From Scatosoma sp045655705 (GTDB taxonomy: Bacteria; Bacillota; Clostridia; Christensenellales; Borkfalkiaceae): a stretch of 33,685 bases of DNA. Positions 15,674 through 22,624 of the stretch are shown here, piece by piece. Below the pieces are notes generated by a model that was not told the origin of the DNA, made no database searches, and worked only from the letters and a program-made list of their open reading frames with translations. Position 1 is the first letter of the stretch. Each line of letters opens with the position of its first letter. The stretch is from positions 1 through 33,685 of the forward strand of contig JAZOPU010000099.1 in assembly GCA_045655705.1 (NCBI GenBank), read 5' to 3'. Made by a program: the position numbers and the translations under genes.

Positions 15674-16207
15674 TTAGAAGTTTGGCGGGGTGGAAACCCA
15701 TAAAAACTTGGCTGTTCCCGTGCCCTTATTGTATACGTAGTGCGGTTTTTCCGCGGGGTAATAAAAAGCTTCGCCTTTTTTACATATATAATGTTTTTTG
15801 CCGAGCACGATAGCAATCTTGCCTTCGAGCACGAACCCGAATTCTTCGCCTTCGTGCGGAACGTCGCTTGGTGTAGACGCGCCTACGCGTAGCTCTACGA
15901 GTACGGGCTCCATCATATTTTTTTGCGCGTTGGGTATCAGCCAGCTAAAAAGTACGCCGTCAGAATCCTTTTCAATGAACTCTGCTTTGGAAAAGACGAC
16001 CTTTTCTTCGCTTTCTTCCTTGAAAAACTCCGATAGATTGCTCCCAAGCGCGTTTAAAATATCCGTGAGCGTTGCGATAGAGGGGCTGTTTAGATTGTTT
16101 TCAAGCTGGGATATATACCCCTTCGTTAGTTCACATCTATCCGCAAGCTCTTCTTGCGTTAGGTTTTTTTGGTTGCGCATTTGGCGTATTTTAGCACCCA
16201 AATCCAT
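15674..16207 (-). CDS. XRE-family regulator with cupin domain (polyamine operon regulator)
   Basis: 177 aa from the ATG at 16207, with GGAGG 7 nt upstream; an in-frame extension to 16249 would start inside the operator palindrome and has no ribosome binding site. Residues 1-60 form an HTH: LGAKIRQMRNQKNLTQEELA, KGYISQLENN, SIATLTDILNALG. Residues 100-177 form a cupin: PHEGEEFGFVLEGKIAIVLG and GEAFYYPAEKPHYVYN. This is the PuuR/SutR-like XRE-cupin type, which senses a small molecule. Being first in the polyamine transporter operon, it probably controls that operon, with polyamines as likely effector. That role is inferred from context. Confidence 0.9.
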   Translation of the reverse strand: MDLGAKIRQMRNQKNLTQEELADRCELTKGYISQLENNLNSPSIATLTDILNALGSNLSEFFKEESEEKVVFSKAEFIEKDSDGVLFSWLIPNAQKNMMEPVLVELRVGASTPSDVPHEGEEFGFVLEGKIAIVLGKKHYICKKGEAFYYPAEKPHYVYNKGTGTAKFLWVSTPPNF

Positions 16208-16227
16208 AAAATTGCCTCCAAAACGCA

Positions 16228-16246
16228 TTTTCCCCATAGGGGAAAA
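16228..16246. promoter_or_regulatory. Palindromic operator candidate in the pot operon leader
   Basis: Perfect palindrome TTTTCCCC-ATA-GGGGAAAA, 9 bp from the ribosome binding site of the XRE-cupin gene. Candidate autoregulatory site for that regulator. Confidence 0.55.
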
Positions 16247-16270
16247 CACGGTTTGTTAATAATAAACGAA

Positions 16271-16291
16271 AAGTTTAGCAAAAATAAACTT
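16271..16291. promoter_or_regulatory. Second palindromic operator candidate, pot operon
   Basis: AAGTTTA, 7-bp spacer GCAAAAA, TAAACTT. It sits between the -10 box and the first palindrome, downstream of the start point on the minus strand. Confidence 0.5.
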
Positions 16292-16303
16292 TCCGTAGTT
16301 GTT

Positions 16304-16332
16304 ATTATAAAAAAAAGTATGCGTAATGTCAA
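16304..16332 (-). promoter_or_regulatory. Sigma-A promoter of the XRE-potABCD operon
   Basis: Minus strand TTGACA (16327-16332), 17-bp spacer, TATAAT (16304-16309). Consensus in both hexamers, 97 bp before the ATG. Confidence 0.85.
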
Positions 16333-16418
16333 GCGTTTGAATGAATATTTTCAGCGTTTTTAAAAAATATTTTCGCGCGATAAAAAATGGTTGCGAAAGG
16401 GCGGTTTTTTTTCGTACG

Positions 16419-16448
16419 AAAAAAAGGGTATAACCAAGTGGCATACCC
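16419..16448 (-). terminator. Terminator of rpsT
   Basis: On the minus strand GGGTAT and ATACCC pair (16443-16448 with 16426-16431) around an 11-nt loop, followed by a run of T (A-run 16419-16425 on the plus strand). Confidence 0.75.
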
Positions 16449-16471
16449 TCATATTCTATATAAGATAAGAG

Positions 16472-16735
16472 TTAGTTTAAAGCGGCAAGTTTCTTCGCAA
16501 GCTTCGCTTTTCTGTTATTAGCGTTATTTTTGTGGATAACGCCTTTCGTAACCGCGCTATCAATAGCGGAAACGGTTTCGGGATAAAGCTTGGTTGCTTC
16601 TTCTTTGTTGCCTGCGTTGACAGCTTCGAGGAATTTCTTCACTTGCGTTTTCAACGCGGATTTGATCGCTTTGTTTTGCATCGTTTTCTTTTCGATAACC
16701 AAAACTCTTTTCTTTGCGGATTTAATATTAGGCAT
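16472..16735 (-). CDS. rpsT: 30S ribosomal protein S20
   Basis: 87 aa, normal length. MPNIKSAKKRVLVIEKK, then NKAIKSALKTQVKKF, VSAIDSAVTKGVIHKNNANNRKAKLAKKL: the basic three-helix S20 pattern with the conserved GVIHKNNANNRKS/AK segment. It binds 16S rRNA in the 30S body. AAGGAG precedes the ATG. Single-gene unit with its own promoter and terminator, as is common in Firmicutes. Confidence 0.97.
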   Translation of the reverse strand: MPNIKSAKKRVLVIEKKTMQNKAIKSALKTQVKKFLEAVNAGNKEEATKLYPETVSAIDSAVTKGVIHKNNANNRKAKLAKKLAALN

Positions 16736-16786
16736 AATGTTCTCCTTGTTCTTCCGATTTTTTGTTCAATTTCAATTGCGTAGATT

Positions 16787-16815
16787 ATTTTAACATAAAT
16801 TTTTTCGATTGTAAA
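16787..16815 (-). promoter_or_regulatory. Promoter of rpsT
   Basis: Minus strand TTTACA (16810-16815), 17-bp spacer, TAAAAT (16787-16792). Confidence 0.6.
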
Positions 16816-16882
16816 CTGTTTTTCGGGTAGAAAACGCGAAAAACGGGAAATTTTTAATTTTTTTTTATCAAGGAGCGGGTTT

Positions 16883-17641
16883 ATGAGTAAAAAACGGTCG
16901 GGAGTAGCGTTTTTTGACAGTGGGATTGGTGGACTTACCGTGCTTTATGAGTGTATACGGCGGGGGATTGGTCAACCCATATATTACTACGGCGACAACG
17001 AATACGCGCCCTATGGGAATAAATCGCGGGAAGAAATACGCGCTCGCGTGTGTTCGGCGTTTGAAACCTTTGACAAGCTAAACGTGCAAGCGGCGGTGAT
17101 TGCTTGTAACACGGCGACGGCGGTTTGCGTGGACGCTTTGCGCGAACGCTACGATTTTCCTATCGTCGGCGCAGAGCCAGCCGTGTTCACTGCGGCAAAG
17201 CATGGCGGAGAAGTGCTCGTATTGACCACACGCGCCACCTATGAAAGCGGTCGATTTCGCGCACTTTGCCAAAGAGTGGAACAATCGTATCAAAACGCGT
17301 GTGTTCGGCTGTGCCCTTGCGACGGATTGGCGGGAGCGATTGAAACGCACCTTTTTGAAAAAGAGTATGATTTTTCCGCCTTTTTGCCCGTCGGTCAACC
17401 TGCGTCCGTGGTGCTCGGTTGCACGCATTATATCTATTTGAAAGAATACGTGGAAAATTTTTACGGGTGCAAAGCCTACGACGGAAACGAGGGTATGGCA
17501 AGACGTTTGGAGAACCTTTTGGGGGTGCAAACGCGAAAGGGTAGGGATAGCCAACCACTCGTAACCCCAGCGCAAATCACCTTTTTAGGGGCGTGCGGTG
17601 GTTATAATAAACGCATTTACGAACAAATGTTTGCAAAATGA
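16883..17641 (+). CDS. murI: Glutamate racemase
   Basis: 252 aa. The two catalytic cysteines are visible: Cys75 in ACNTAT and Cys180 in LGCTHY. The N-terminal FFDSGIGGLTVL and YYYGDNEYAPYG motifs are typical. It makes D-glutamate for the peptidoglycan stem peptide, added by MurD, whose gene is in the same region. AAGGAGCGGG lies upstream of the ATG. It stands between rpsT and the dcw promoter and is on the same strand as the dcw cluster. Confidence 0.96.
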   Translation: MSKKRSGVAFFDSGIGGLTVLYECIRRGIGQPIYYYGDNEYAPYGNKSREEIRARVCSAFETFDKLNVQAAVIACNTATAVCVDALRERYDFPIVGAEPAVFTAAKHGGEVLVLTTRATYESGRFRALCQRVEQSYQNACVRLCPCDGLAGAIETHLFEKEYDFSAFLPVGQPASVVLGCTHYIYLKEYVENFYGCKAYDGNEGMARRLENLLGVQTRKGRDSQPLVTPAQITFLGACGGYNKRIYEQMFAK

Positions 17642-17715
17642 ACAGTTTTTAATATAAAAAGTGGTTAAAAACCCCAAAATTTTAAAAACTTTTTTGAAAA
17701 ATTTGCTAAAAACTA

Positions 17716-17745
17716 TTGACAAATGGTTAAAAGTGGTTGTATAAT
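17716..17745 (+). promoter_or_regulatory. Sigma-A promoter of the dcw cluster
   Basis: TTGACA (17716-17721), 18-bp spacer, TATAAT (17740-17745). mraZ starts at 17793 with AAGGAGG at 17776-17782. Confidence 0.85.
17723..17738 (+). promoter_or_regulatory. MraZ-box-like repeats inside the dcw promoter
   Basis: ATGGTT (17723-17728), 4 nt, GTGGTT (17733-17738): a 10-bp-period direct repeat resembling the known MraZ box (GTGGWG N4 GTGGWG). It fills the -35/-10 spacer, so binding would block RNA polymerase. A further GTGGTT is at 17661-17666. Confidence 0.65.
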
Positions 17746-17792
17746 AATATCAACGGTAAAATTATAAAATTTTGGAAGGAGGACAAGCGAAT

Positions 17793-18218
17793 ATGTTTAA
17801 AGGCGTATACGAGCATCAGTTAGACGACAAAAACCGTTTGCGGATTCCTTCCAAGTTTAAAAAAGAGCTGGTGGGAGAGAACGGAGACAAGACGTATAGT
17901 TTTTTCCGCGGTATGAACCGTTGCATTTGCGTTATGGCAGACGACGAGCTGGACGACACGATCAGCGCGATTTCCGAAGAAGGGATATCCGAAGCCACGC
18001 AAGCTTCGGCGTTGTTCTTTGGCAGCATCTTTTCAGCGGAAGAAGACGCGCAAGGAAGAGTGGTGCTACCAACGGCGCTCAAACGCATGGCGGGAATCAC
18101 GAAAGACGTGGTAACGCTTGGTAGGGGCAAACGCTTGGAAATTTGGGCAGCGGAGAGATACTACGAATATTTAGAAGGCGTCGACTACGACGAACAGCTT
18201 AAAAAATTGGGGATTTAA
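17793..18218 (+). CDS. mraZ: Transcriptional regulator MraZ
   Basis: 141 aa from the ATG at 17793 (AAGGAGG 10 nt upstream; a start at 17772 would be inside that site). Two AbrB-like swapped-hairpin repeats: MFKGVYEHQLDDKNRLRIPSKFK (1-23) and AEEDAQGRVVLPTALKRMAGI (about 82-102) with the DxxGR motif. MraZ forms a ring-shaped multimer that represses its own promoter. First gene of the dcw cluster, 5 bp before rsmH. Confidence 0.96.
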   Translation: MFKGVYEHQLDDKNRLRIPSKFKKELVGENGDKTYSFFRGMNRCICVMADDELDDTISAISEEGISEATQASALFFGSIFSAEEDAQGRVVLPTALKRMAGITKDVVTLGRGKRLEIWAAERYYEYLEGVDYDEQLKKLGI

Positions 18219-18223
18219 AATCA

Positions 18224-19162
18224 ATGTTGGAATTTTCGCACAAACCCGTTATGAAAGAAGAATGTATGCAAGGTCTTGCGTTAAAGGCAGGCGGGGTATA
18301 CTTCGACGGTACGGTGGGCGGCGGCGGTCATTCCTATGAGATATTAAAAAGGACTGCGCCAAACGGCAGATTGATTGCTACCGATTTAGACGACGAAGCG
18401 ATCCAAGCGGCGACGAAACGGCTTGGGGAGTTTGAAAATCGCTTTTCTATATATAAATCAAATTATAAAGATTTTGAAAACGTGCTTGAAAAAGCGGGCG
18501 TGGAAGCGCTCGACGGCGCGATTTTGGATTTTGGGATTTCTTCCCACCAAATCGACGACGAAGAGCGGGGCTTTTCCTATAAAATGCAAAACGCGCCTTT
18601 GGATATGCGAATGGACAGGCTTTCTCCGCTTACGGCGGAAGTTATCGTCAATACGTATCCAGAAGAAAAACTTGCAAAAATCATAAAGCTCTACGGCGAA
18701 GAAACGTTTGCTAAGCAAATTGCAAGAAATATCGTGAAATATAGAGAGCAACAACCGCTCAAAACGTCGGGAGAGCTTTCGCAAATTATACAAAAAAGTA
18801 TTCCCGCCAAATTCCGCTACGGCGCGCCTTGTGAGCGAAAAACCTTTCAAGCGCTTCGCGTGGAAGTCAACGGGGAATTGGACGGGTTATACGAGCTGGT
18901 GACAAAACTGACGCGCCGATTGAAAAAGGGCGGTAGGATTGTCATTTTGACCTTTCAGTCATTGGAAGACAGGATTGTCAAAGAAGCGTTTAAAGAAATG
19001 GAAAATCCTTGCACGTGTCCGGGTAACTTTCCCGTTTGTGTGTGCGGAAAGAAACCGGAGATAAAAATTATCACGAAAAAACCGATCACGGCAAGCGATA
19101 ACGAGCTTGCGGATAATTCGAGAAGCAAATGCGCGAAGCTTCGGATCGCGGAAAAAATTTAA
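18224..19162 (+). CDS. rsmH: 16S rRNA (cytosine-1402-N4)-methyltransferase
   Basis: 312 aa. The SAM-binding FDGTVGGGGHS (28-38), ATDLDDEAI, DGAILDFGISSHQIDDEERGFSY and the C-terminal SFQSLEDRIVK and RSKCAKLRIAEK motifs identify RsmH (MraW). It methylates C1402 in the decoding centre. Classical second gene of the dcw cluster, 5 bp after mraZ. Confidence 0.97.
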   Translation: MLEFSHKPVMKEECMQGLALKAGGVYFDGTVGGGGHSYEILKRTAPNGRLIATDLDDEAIQAATKRLGEFENRFSIYKSNYKDFENVLEKAGVEALDGAILDFGISSHQIDDEERGFSYKMQNAPLDMRMDRLSPLTAEVIVNTYPEEKLAKIIKLYGEETFAKQIARNIVKYREQQPLKTSGELSQIIQKSIPAKFRYGAPCERKTFQALRVEVNGELDGLYELVTKLTRRLKKGGRIVILTFQSLEDRIVKEAFKEMENPCTCPGNFPVCVCGKKPEIKIITKKPITASDNELADNSRSKCAKLRIAEKI

Positions 19163-19217
19163 AGCGAAGGATAAGTAAGGGAAAAATAGGGAAAAACGAA
19201 AAAAACGGAGGATAGCT

Positions 19218-19778
19218 ATGAGCACGTTGACCGAAACACGAATGAATACGGTTGCCGACTTTAAAGAGGCGGAACTTCATAATGCACAAATCGCGGAACG
19301 CTACAAAAGATTGCAAAACGCCGAAAGTATGCAGTTTTCGGACACGGTTGCCGTTGCATCCGCTCCCACGGTAGAAAGAACGGTTGAAGAACCGCAAATC
19401 ACGCATTACACGCGTGAAAAAATAGACTCGCCCGTATTCACGACGGAAAAATTTGAACGCACGGAAACGATGATTGCGCCCACGCAAACGCAAGCGCCCG
19501 TAGCGGTGCAAACGACGGCGGTGGCGGAGCAATACTCGCTTTCGCATATGGCGAAAATGGTAATGGCGGCGTTTGCGGCGGTGGTGATTTTAATGCTGAC
19601 GCTCATTTGCGTTAATACGCAAATTATCAACCGTCAGTCCATTCGTATTCGTAATTTAGAAGAAAAAAGAGAAGAGCTCGTGGAAAAAAGCGAAGAAATT
19701 CAAGCCCGCATCGAGCTTGCGCAATCGGAAGAAACGATTCGAGAATATTTCGAGAATGGGTCATTTCGCAAGGAATGA
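19218..19778 (+). CDS. ftsL: FtsL-like cell division protein
   Basis: 186 aa. A single membrane segment lies at about 112-133 and is followed by a coiled-coil/leucine-zipper stretch (about 138-172: RIRNLEEKREELVEKSEEIQ in two pieces), the FtsL/DivIC architecture. The cytosolic N-terminal part is long (about 110 residues, Thr-, Ala- and Val-rich, low complexity) compared with the usual 30-60. FtsL/DivIC/DivIB form the subcomplex that activates the septal synthase FtsW-FtsI. Its position between rsmH and the PBP supports the call. GGAGG upstream. Confidence 0.85.
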   Translation: MSTLTETRMNTVADFKEAELHNAQIAERYKRLQNAESMQFSDTVAVASAPTVERTVEEPQITHYTREKIDSPVFTTEKFERTETMIAPTQTQAPVAVQTTAVAEQYSLSHMAKMVMAAFAAVVILMLTLICVNTQIINRQSIRIRNLEEKREELVEKSEEIQARIELAQSEETIREYFENGSFRKE

Positions 19779-21398
19779 TTGCAGGCGAATGATAATAGAA
19801 TAATAAAAAAACCGAAAGGAGATTCTATTATCAAAAAATCAATGAACGATTATTCTATATCCGTTTTACGAAAGAGGTTATTAGCCGTTTGTTTGGCGAT
19901 AACCTTTCTTTTTTGCTTTCTTTTTTGTCGATTTTTCTACGTGCAGGTGCTTTGGCAGGAAGAGCTCAATTACCGCGCGCTCGATCAATGGACGAGAGAA
20001 ATTCCCATCGTAGCGGAACGAGGAAAGGTGACGGATAGGAATGGGGTGGTGCTTGCCGATAACACCACGGCATACACCGTATACGCGCGCTCCAACGCCG
20101 TAAACGATAAGCAACAAACGGCGCGCACGCTTGCTCAGGCTTTGGATAAAGACGAAAACGAAATTTACGATAAATTAACCAAGAAAAAAGCGTCCGAAGT
20201 CACGGTGGCGAAAAAGGTAGATAAGGCACAAGTGGAAACGCTTGCCGGCTCGGAGATAGAAGGGGTGTATTATTCGCGGGACAATATTCGCTTTTATCCC
20301 AAGGAAAGCGCGCTTTGTCAGGTGCTTGGGTTTACTTCTTCGGATAACGTAGGCACGACGGGGATTGAAAAATACTACGATACGTATTTATCGGGCAAAA
20401 ACGGTGAGCTTTTATACGAAACGGACTTGGTAGGCGTGGAAATTGCAGGAAGCGTTGCAACCTACCTTCCCGCCGAAAACGGTTATAACGTGGAACTGAC
20501 GATTGATTACGGCATACAGGAAATCGTGGAAAGCGCCTTGCAAAAAACGGCTGTGCAATACTCGCCTGTATCTGCGGAGTGTATCGTTTTAGACGTGAAT
20601 AATTTTGAAATTTTGGCTCTTGCGAACGTCCCGTCGTTTGATTTGAATAACGTGCCGAGAAACGATTCGCAGGCGTTAAACACACTGTCGAGAAACACAC
20701 TCGTTTGCGATATCTACGAACCTGGTTCAACCTTTAAAATTATCACTTCCGCGGCGAATTTGGAAGAATATCATAGGGGAAACAAAAAAGCGTATTCGCC
20801 TAAGTACGTGTTTAATAGCTCGCGTACGCGGTCGGTGGACGGCACGACGGTAAAATGTTGGAGCAACCACGCCAACGGGAAGCATTGTAACCAAACGCTT
20901 GCAGGGGCACTCAATACAAGCTGTAACCCTTGCTTTACGGATATGGCGTTGTCGCTTGGAAAGGATACTTTTTATCAATATTTGTCGGCGTTTGGCTTTG
21001 GCAAAAAAACGGGTATTGATTACGGGGGAGAAGCATACGGATTATTGCTTCCGCAAACGGTCGTGCGCGATTGCGATCTTGCGCGTATCGGGTTTGGGCA
21101 AACGGTCGCCGTAACGGGTATTCAGCTTGCTTGCGCCACTGCTTCGGCGGTGAACGGCGGATATTATTACACCCCGCATTTGGTAAAAAGAATATACGCA
21201 AACGACGGCTACGAAGCGTTTAAAGCGGATAACGCGGTAAAAAATCGCACGGTGAGCGAAGAAACGTCTAAACTTCTTGCGGAAATGCTCGCGGGGGTAG
21301 TCAAAGACGGTAGCGGTAAAAAAGCGTATATAGACGGCTATAACGTCGGCGGTAAAACAGGGGTCTTTGGTTTTACTTGCGCAAACTTTGCTATGTGA
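19779..21398 (+). pseudogene. Class B penicillin-binding protein, 5' part, interrupted by element
   Basis: FtsI/SpoVD-type transpeptidase gene cut by the integrated element. The frame starts at TTG 19779 right after ftsL (ATG at 19842 is an alternative). A membrane segment lies at about 34-54, the dimerisation-domain motif RGKVTDRNG at 81-89, the SxxK nucleophile Ser317-Thr-Phe-Lys320, SxN as Ser381-Cys-Asn383, and Lys526-Thr-Gly528. Just after this KTG the host sequence stops, and eleven element-encoded residues (VFGFTCANFAM) precede a stop. The missing end is at 27130-27331; joined, the product is about 594 aa with no PASTA domain. It builds septal or spore peptidoglycan with FtsW/SpoVE-type partners. 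Without the last strands and helix of the transpeptidase fold the product is probably inactive. It may be a reversible interruption rather than a true pseudogene. Confidence 0.92.
21351..21389 (+). other. attL junction of the element
   Basis: Host sequence GGTAAAACAGG ends at 21361 (core AGG at 21359-21361). The element begins at 21362, and 17 nt later comes the arm GCGCAAACTTT (21379-21389), inverted relative to the arm at the other end. Confidence 0.85.
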
Positions 21399-21417
21399 AA
21401 ACGGCATAAAATGGTAC

Positions 21418-21463
21418 AAAAAAGTGTAAAAAAGGCTTAAAATTACAAAAAATGCGAAAAAAA
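21418..21463. repeat. Helically phased A-tracts next to attL
   Basis: A-runs of 4-7 nt begin at 21418, 21428, 21439, 21447 and 21457, about one per helical turn. Such phasing predicts curved DNA. Confidence 0.6.
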
Positions 21464-21531
21464 TAGTGTTAGAAAAGCCCTAAAATATAGGAGGGCACAA
21501 AAATAGAAAAACGGGCAATAAACGTTAAAAG

Positions 21532-21586
21532 TGCAACAAAATAATTGGCATTGCAGGAACACGGGAATCCGTGTTTTTTTGTTGCA
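21532..21586 (+). terminator. Nested hairpin in the left end of the element
   Basis: Inner stem AACACGG (21558-21564) and CCGTGTT (21569-21575) followed by T5, a good terminator shape. An outer perfect 10-bp inverted repeat, TGCAACAAAA (21532-21541) and TTTTGTTGCA (21577-21586), encloses it. It may stop dcw transcription entering the element. Confidence 0.65.
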
Positions 21587-21625
21587 AAAGATAAACTATT
21601 AATAAGGATAGGGATATGGAACGCA

Positions 21626-21654
21626 TTGATTTTTTACGATTAAAATGATATAAT
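21626..21654 (+). promoter_or_regulatory. Promoter of the 212-aa ORF
   Basis: TTGATT (21626-21631), 17-bp spacer, TATAAT (21649-21654), about 33-45 bp before the candidate starts. Confidence 0.6.
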
Positions 21655-21686
21655 AAAAATGAAAAACTTAAAATTTAATTTTTAAG

Positions 21687-22325
21687 ATGGGTAAAGTAAT
21701 GAAAGGGAAATATTATTTTTTTGAATTAGAGGATTGCTCTTTGCCGGGAATAGCGTCAGGAACGTTGAAATATTTGGGGACTAAAACTGATTTCAAAAAA
21801 CTCTTGCAAGGAACTGGTCAAGAAACGAAGGGGATTCGTAACATGTTTAAGAAATTTTGTGCTGGAAACCAAACGATTAAACACAATGTTGCGTTCTCTG
21901 AGCAAAGATTCGCTACTCCTGTAAAAATTTTGAAAAGAAAGAAAATTTTAAAGGGACCAAGTGTTTATAATCATCTAAACATTTGGGGATTTCCTTATGA
22001 CGTTATTATAGATGCGACGGATTTAACTGTGTGTTTAGCGAAACAACGCAATAACTATTACATATATTATCGTGCGATTGTAAAAAATCCTAGAATGGAA
22101 AACGAATTATCTGACTCTGGAGAAAAACAATTTATGCAACTAGGGCGTGCAATTTGGGGATTTCCAGGACTATTAAAATACATAGAAAAAGAAAAGGTCT
22201 TATATAATACGCTTATGATTTGTGAGAGATGTTATAAAACGCAAGAAGAAGCTTTCAAAAAGTTTAATGACATGAACGATGTGAATATGAAAGGTTTCTA
22301 TAACGAATTATTTGGAAATGGGTAA
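21687..22325 (+). CDS. Element-borne protein of unknown function
   Basis: 212 aa; I do not recognise a family. The start is 21687 or the in-frame ATG at 21699 (KGKYYFFELED); no strong ribosome binding site decides. The protein is basic, soluble, with no membrane segment or signal peptide. Visible features are an aromatic-rich middle (VYNHLNIWGFPYDVIIDATDLTV in two pieces) and two repeats of a WGFP motif (IWGFPYDVI and IWGFPGLLK). A CxxC (MICERCYK) lies near the end. It has its own promoter and a 9-bp hairpin after it, so it is a separate transcription unit inside the element. Element maintenance or defence are both possible; no function can be assigned. Confidence 0.75.
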   Translation: MGKVMKGKYYFFELEDCSLPGIASGTLKYLGTKTDFKKLLQGTGQETKGIRNMFKKFCAGNQTIKHNVAFSEQRFATPVKILKRKKILKGPSVYNHLNIWGFPYDVIIDATDLTVCLAKQRNNYYIYYRAIVKNPRMENELSDSGEKQFMQLGRAIWGFPGLLKYIEKEKVLYNTLMICERCYKTQEEAFKKFNDMNDVNMKGFYNELFGNG

Positions 22326-22340
22326 AGAATAAGCTCGCAG

Positions 22341-22362
22341 TGCGCAGTTTTTTAACTGCGCA
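22341..22362 (+). terminator. Hairpin after the 212-aa ORF
   Basis: Perfect 9-bp stem TGCGCAGTT and AACTGCGCA with loop TTTT, followed by TATTTTAT. Plausible weak terminator. Confidence 0.65.
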
Positions 22363-22394
22363 TATTTTATGTTCTAACGATGTTAAAATTTTTA

Positions 22395-22400
22395 TATAAT
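22395..22400 (+). promoter_or_regulatory. Possible -10 box of the recombinase operon
   Basis: TATAAT at 22395-22400, with only a weak -35 (TTCTAA at 22372-22377). About 50 bp before the small ORF. Confidence 0.35.
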
Positions 22401-22450
22401 ATACGGGACGGGTACAAGCCGTGTTCGAATATTTTATAAGGAATTTTAGC

Positions 22451-22624
22451 GTGGAATTAGTCGGTATAGAAAACAACAAAGTTACTTATAGAGGAAAGAA
22501 AAAAATGATTACGGTTATAAGAGAATATTCTAAAGATACAGATATAAATTTTTCAACAGTAATAGATGCGCTGATGAAGATAATCGAACAAGAAGAAAAT
22601 GATGAGGATAATACAAATGAGTGA
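22451..22624 (+). CDS. Small protein preceding the recombinases
   Basis: 57 aa from GTG 22451, chosen because AAGGA lies 8 nt upstream; the frame is open from GTG 22421 but without such a site. It reads VELVGIENNKVTYRGKKKM, then a helix (FSTVIDALMKIIEQ) and an acidic tail (EENDEDNTNE). Its stop overlaps the start of the first recombinase by 8 nt, so the three genes are translationally coupled. No family recognised. Position suggests an accessory factor of recombination, such as a directionality factor, but that is inference. Confidence 0.65.
   Translation: MELVGIENNKVTYRGKKKMITVIREYSKDTDINFSTVIDALMKIIEQEENDEDNTNE

Noticed and set aside
19779..21398. Calling the PBP SpoVD specifically
   Set aside because: The restored protein (about 594 aa) has no C-terminal PASTA domain, and the dcw position suits both FtsI and SpoVD, so only class B PBP is claimed.
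21659..21685. Eight-codon mini-ORF (MKNLKFNF) before the 212-aa gene as a leader peptide
   Set aside because: It has no ribosome binding site and lies in AT-rich DNA where such frames are common.
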